Shown here in pieces: positions 62,101 through 64,000 of a DNA stretch of 64,000 bases. The stretch lies in NCBI RefSeq assembly GCF_000716445.1, contig NZ_JNWK01000014.1, positions 1 to 64,000 of the forward strand, read 5' to 3'. The position numbers and the translations under genes were made by a program. This DNA comes from Streptomyces wedmorensis (GTDB taxonomy: Bacteria > Actinomycetota > Actinomycetes > Streptomycetales > Streptomycetaceae). Positions within the stretch are counted from its first letter, which is position 1, and each line of letters begins with the position of its first letter. A model generated the notes under the pieces. That model had not been told where the DNA came from, made no database searches, and saw only the letters and a program-made list of their open reading frames with translations.

Positions 62101-63431
62101 CCCTCATGCCCCTCCCGTCCGCCGTGCGCACCGGCCGCGTTCCGGTCGACCCGCACCGCTGGCCCGAGGTCGCCCGCCTGCCGCGCGCATCCGCCGCACG
62201 CACCGCCTTCGCCCGCCTGCTCGTGGAGCGCGCCCTCGCCCGGCTGCCCCTGCGGATACGGAACGCCCCCTCCGTCTTCCTCTCCGAGGGCGGTGGCGTG
62301 GATCTCGCGGACCGGCGGGCCGGCGACGGCAGCTCCGCACCGTCGCTCACGCTCCACGACCCGGACGCCTTCCACCGCCGTATCGGCGCCGACGGGCTGA
62401 TCGGCTTCGGCGAGTCGTACATGGCCGGAGAGTGGGACGCCGACGACCTCGTCGGCGTCCTCACCGTCCTCGCCCGCCACGTCGACGACCTCGTTCCCGC
62501 CCCGCTGCGCCGGCTCCGGGGAGCCTGGGTCCGACGCAGGCCCGAGGCCGACCTCAACACCCCCGACGGGGCCCGCGAGAACATCCACCGCCACTACGAC
62601 CTCTCCAACGAGCTGTTCGCCCTCTTCCTCGACCCCGGCCTCAGCTATTCCTCGGCGGTCTTCGACCCCCTTCCGCACTCCTCGGAAGTCGTCTGCGACG
62701 CGGACTTCACCGCCGCCCAGCACCGCAAGATCGACCGGCTCCTCGACCTGGCGGAGACCGGCCCGGGCACCGAACTTCTGGAGATCGGCACGGGCTGGGG
62801 CGAACTCGCGATCCGCGCCGCCACCCGCGGCGCCCGCGTCCGCACCGTCACCCTCTCCGAGGAACAGCTCGTGCTCGCCCGCCGCCGTGTCGCTCTGGCC
62901 GGCGTCGCCGACCGCGTCAGCGTCGAACTGCTCGACTACCGGCACGTCCGGGGGCGTTACGACGCCGTCGTGAGCGTCGAGATGATCGAGGCCGTCGGCG
63001 CCGAGTTCTGGCCCGACTACTTCACCGCGCTCCGCCGCCTCCTCGCCCCGGGCGGCCGCGTCGCGCTCCAGGCCATCACCATGCCGCACGAACGGATGCT
63101 CGCCACCGCCCGCACCCACACCTGGATCAGCAAGTACGTCTTCCCCGGCGGCCTGATCCCCTCCCCGGAGGCACTCGCCCGCGAGAGCGCCGCCGCCGGA
63201 CTGCGCATCACCGACGACACGGGGTACGGCGACCACTACGCCGAGACCCTCGGCCAGTGGCGGGCCCGCTTCCGCCACGCGGAGGCCGACGTGGCCGCGC
63301 TCGGCTTCGACCCCGTCTTCCAGCGCATGTGGGACTTCTACCTCGCCTACTCCGAGGCCGGATTCCGCTCCGGGTACCTCGACGTCCGCCAGCTCCGGCT
63401 CACCGCCGCCGACCGGGAGACGACCCCGTGA
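62097..63431 (+). CDS. Cyclopropane-fatty-acid-synthase-type SAM methyltransferase
   Basis: The 444-residue protein has an N-terminal domain (FGESYMAGEWDADDLVGVL) and the CFA/mycolic methyltransferase core. The core shows ENIHRHYDLSNELFALFLD, LSYSSAVF, SAM motif LLEIGTGWGELAIRAATRG, SVEMIEAVG and HTWISKYVFPGG. It adds a methylene or methyl group across a double bond of a membrane phospholipid acyl chain. The GTG 62097 start overlaps the DUF1365 stop (GTGA). An ATG at 62106 is also possible. Confidence 0.9.
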   Translation: MTLMPLPSAVRTGRVPVDPHRWPEVARLPRASAARTAFARLLVERALARLPLRIRNAPSVFLSEGGGVDLADRRAGDGSSAPSLTLHDPDAFHRRIGADGLIGFGESYMAGEWDADDLVGVLTVLARHVDDLVPAPLRRLRGAWVRRRPEADLNTPDGARENIHRHYDLSNELFALFLDPGLSYSSAVFDPLPHSSEVVCDADFTAAQHRKIDRLLDLAETGPGTELLEIGTGWGELAIRAATRGARVRTVTLSEEQLVLARRRVALAGVADRVSVELLDYRHVRGRYDAVVSVEMIEAVGAEFWPDYFTALRRLLAPGGRVALQAITMPHERMLATARTHTWISKYVFPGGLIPSPEALARESAAAGLRITDDTGYGDHYAETLGQWRARFRHAEADVAALGFDPVFQRMWDFYLAYSEAGFRSGYLDVRQLRLTAADRETTP

Positions 63432-63529
63432 ACCCCGCCCGCCCGGGCCCGCCCGTACGCCCCCTGGCAGCGACCGCGGCGGCAGGCGCCGAGGGACGGC
63501 AGGCGAGCCGGTACGGGGAGGCGTCATGA
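63428..63529 (+). CDS. Candidate 33-aa ORF bridging the methyltransferase and DUF1295 genes
   Basis: GTG 63428 overlaps the methyltransferase stop (GTGA) and its stop overlaps the DUF1295 start (ATGA). The Pro/Ala/Arg-rich product (RPGPPVRPLAATAAAGAEGR) has no recognisable feature. The double overlap suggests at least a coupling role; a real protein is not shown. Confidence 0.3.
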   Translation: MNPARPGPPVRPLAATAAAGAEGRQASRYGEAS

Positions 63530-64000
63530 GCGTCGTCGACGCCGGGGCCCTCGGACTCGTCCTCGGGTCCTCGGCGGCCACCGCGCTCACCGTCATGCTG
63601 GTGACCTTCGCGATCGGCACCGCGAGACGGCTGCACCGGATCGTCGACATCGCCTGGGGGATCGCCTTCGCGGCGGTCGCGATCGTGGCCTGGTCCCTGG
63701 CGGCCGGGCACGGCGACGACGCCCGCCGGACCGCCGTCGCGGTCGCCACCGTCGTCTGGGGGCTGCGGCTCGCGGTCCACATCGCCCGGCGAGGCCGCGG
63801 CCACGGCGAGGACCCCCGCTACGCCCGGATGCTCGCCCGAGCCCGTGGCAACCGGACCCTCTACGCGCTGTGGAAGGTCTACGTCCTCCAGGGCGCCCTC
63901 GTCTGGCTCGTCTCCCTGCCCGTCCAGGTCGCGGTCCTGCTGCCCCTGCCACTGGAGGCGACCGCGTTCCTCGGCCTCACGGTGTGGGCCGCCGGCCTCG
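63526..64000 (+). CDS. DUF1295 (steroid 5-alpha-reductase-like) membrane protein, 3' end outside the window
   Basis: The first 158 residues are visible: an N-terminal TM helix (ALGLVLGSSAATALTVMLVT), RRLHRIVDIAWGIAFAAVAI, TVVWGLRLAVHIARRGRGHG, DPRYARML and the start of further helices with LWKVYVLQGALVWLVSLPVQ. This matches DUF1295. Family members reduce double bonds in lipids and accompany CFA-type methyltransferases. GGGGAGG precedes ATG 63526. The gene runs off the window. Confidence 0.85.
   Translation, partial: MSVVDAGALGLVLGSSAATALTVMLVTFAIGTARRLHRIVDIAWGIAFAAVAIVAWSLAAGHGDDARRTAVAVATVVWGLRLAVHIARRGRGHGEDPRYARMLARARGNRTLYALWKVYVLQGALVWLVSLPVQVAVLLPLPLEATAFLGLTVWAAGL

Overview
The window looks like a chromosomal stretch of a Streptomyces or close actinobacterial relative. 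The DNA is very GC-rich, third codon positions are almost always G or C, GTG and TTG starts are common, and many genes are joined by 1-4 nt ATGA/GTGA overlaps. Typical families include SpoIIE-type phosphatases with PAS/GAF domains, tandem universal stress proteins, DUF6479, Acg-type nitroreductase and XRE-TPR regulators. I see no tRNA, rRNA, CRISPR array, transposase or phage genes. These are judgements by eye; no database search was run.

Layout. 1-1.4 kb: the broken 3' part of a secreted PQQ-dehydrogenase-like/PKD/CBM/ricin-lectin protein. 1.5-9.6 kb: seven overlapping genes forming an actinobacterial version of the ebo cluster (sugar-phosphate isomerase, inositol-3-phosphate synthase, UbiA-like prenyltransferase, EboA fusion, TatD-like EboB, EboE, phosphodiesterase), probably making and moving an unknown isoprenoid-type or cyclitol-derived metabolite. 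9.7-12 kb: a secreted collagenase-type protease, a cysteine-less thioredoxin-fold protein and an Asp/Glu racemase. 12-18.1 kb: a tightly coupled operon, read leftward, of a 43-aa peptide, an ABC transporter fused to a Nudix domain, a PIMT-like methyltransferase, a Nudix-aminoglycoside-phosphotransferase-like fusion, and a Nudix protein with a Thr-Ser repeat tail. I know no described system with this composition. 18.5-25.9 kb: small proteins, a TPR remnant, a TetR regulator with a clear operator and a fused reductase-hydrolase target, a PAS-GAF-PP2C phosphatase and two small stress-type proteins.

26-34.7 kb: a dormancy/hypoxia-type regulon (three universal stress proteins, ion channel, nitroreductase, DevS/OsdK-like kinase) with three matching DosR-like boxes. 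The partner response regulator is a frameshifted, truncated pseudogene, followed by a sulfatase pseudogene. 34.7-44.4 kb: an Lrp regulator, M20 amidohydrolase with MFS exporter, another MFS, a VOC protein, and a LysR-controlled operon (quinone-type reductase, hydrolase, SDR).

44.4-52.8 kb: a likely biosynthetic island: an MFS exporter, an ATP-grasp amino-acid ligase, a D-Ala-D-Ala-ligase homologue with an altered active-site residue, a serine/threonine dehydratase- or racemase-like PLP enzyme, a C39-like papain-fold protein, an M55 D-aminopeptidase, a 41-aa peptide candidate and an XRE-TPR regulator. Together they suggest a D-amino-acid-containing dipeptide or a D-amino-acid self-resistance circuit.

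53.5-64 kb: a light/oxidative-stress-type island: flavin amine-oxidase-like enzyme, internally deleted photolyase-like protein, degenerate sigma-factor-like protein, SDR, an ECF sigma factor, then a coupled lipid operon (flavin oxidoreductase, DUF1365, cyclopropane-fatty-acid-synthase-type methyltransferase, DUF1295 cut by the window end).
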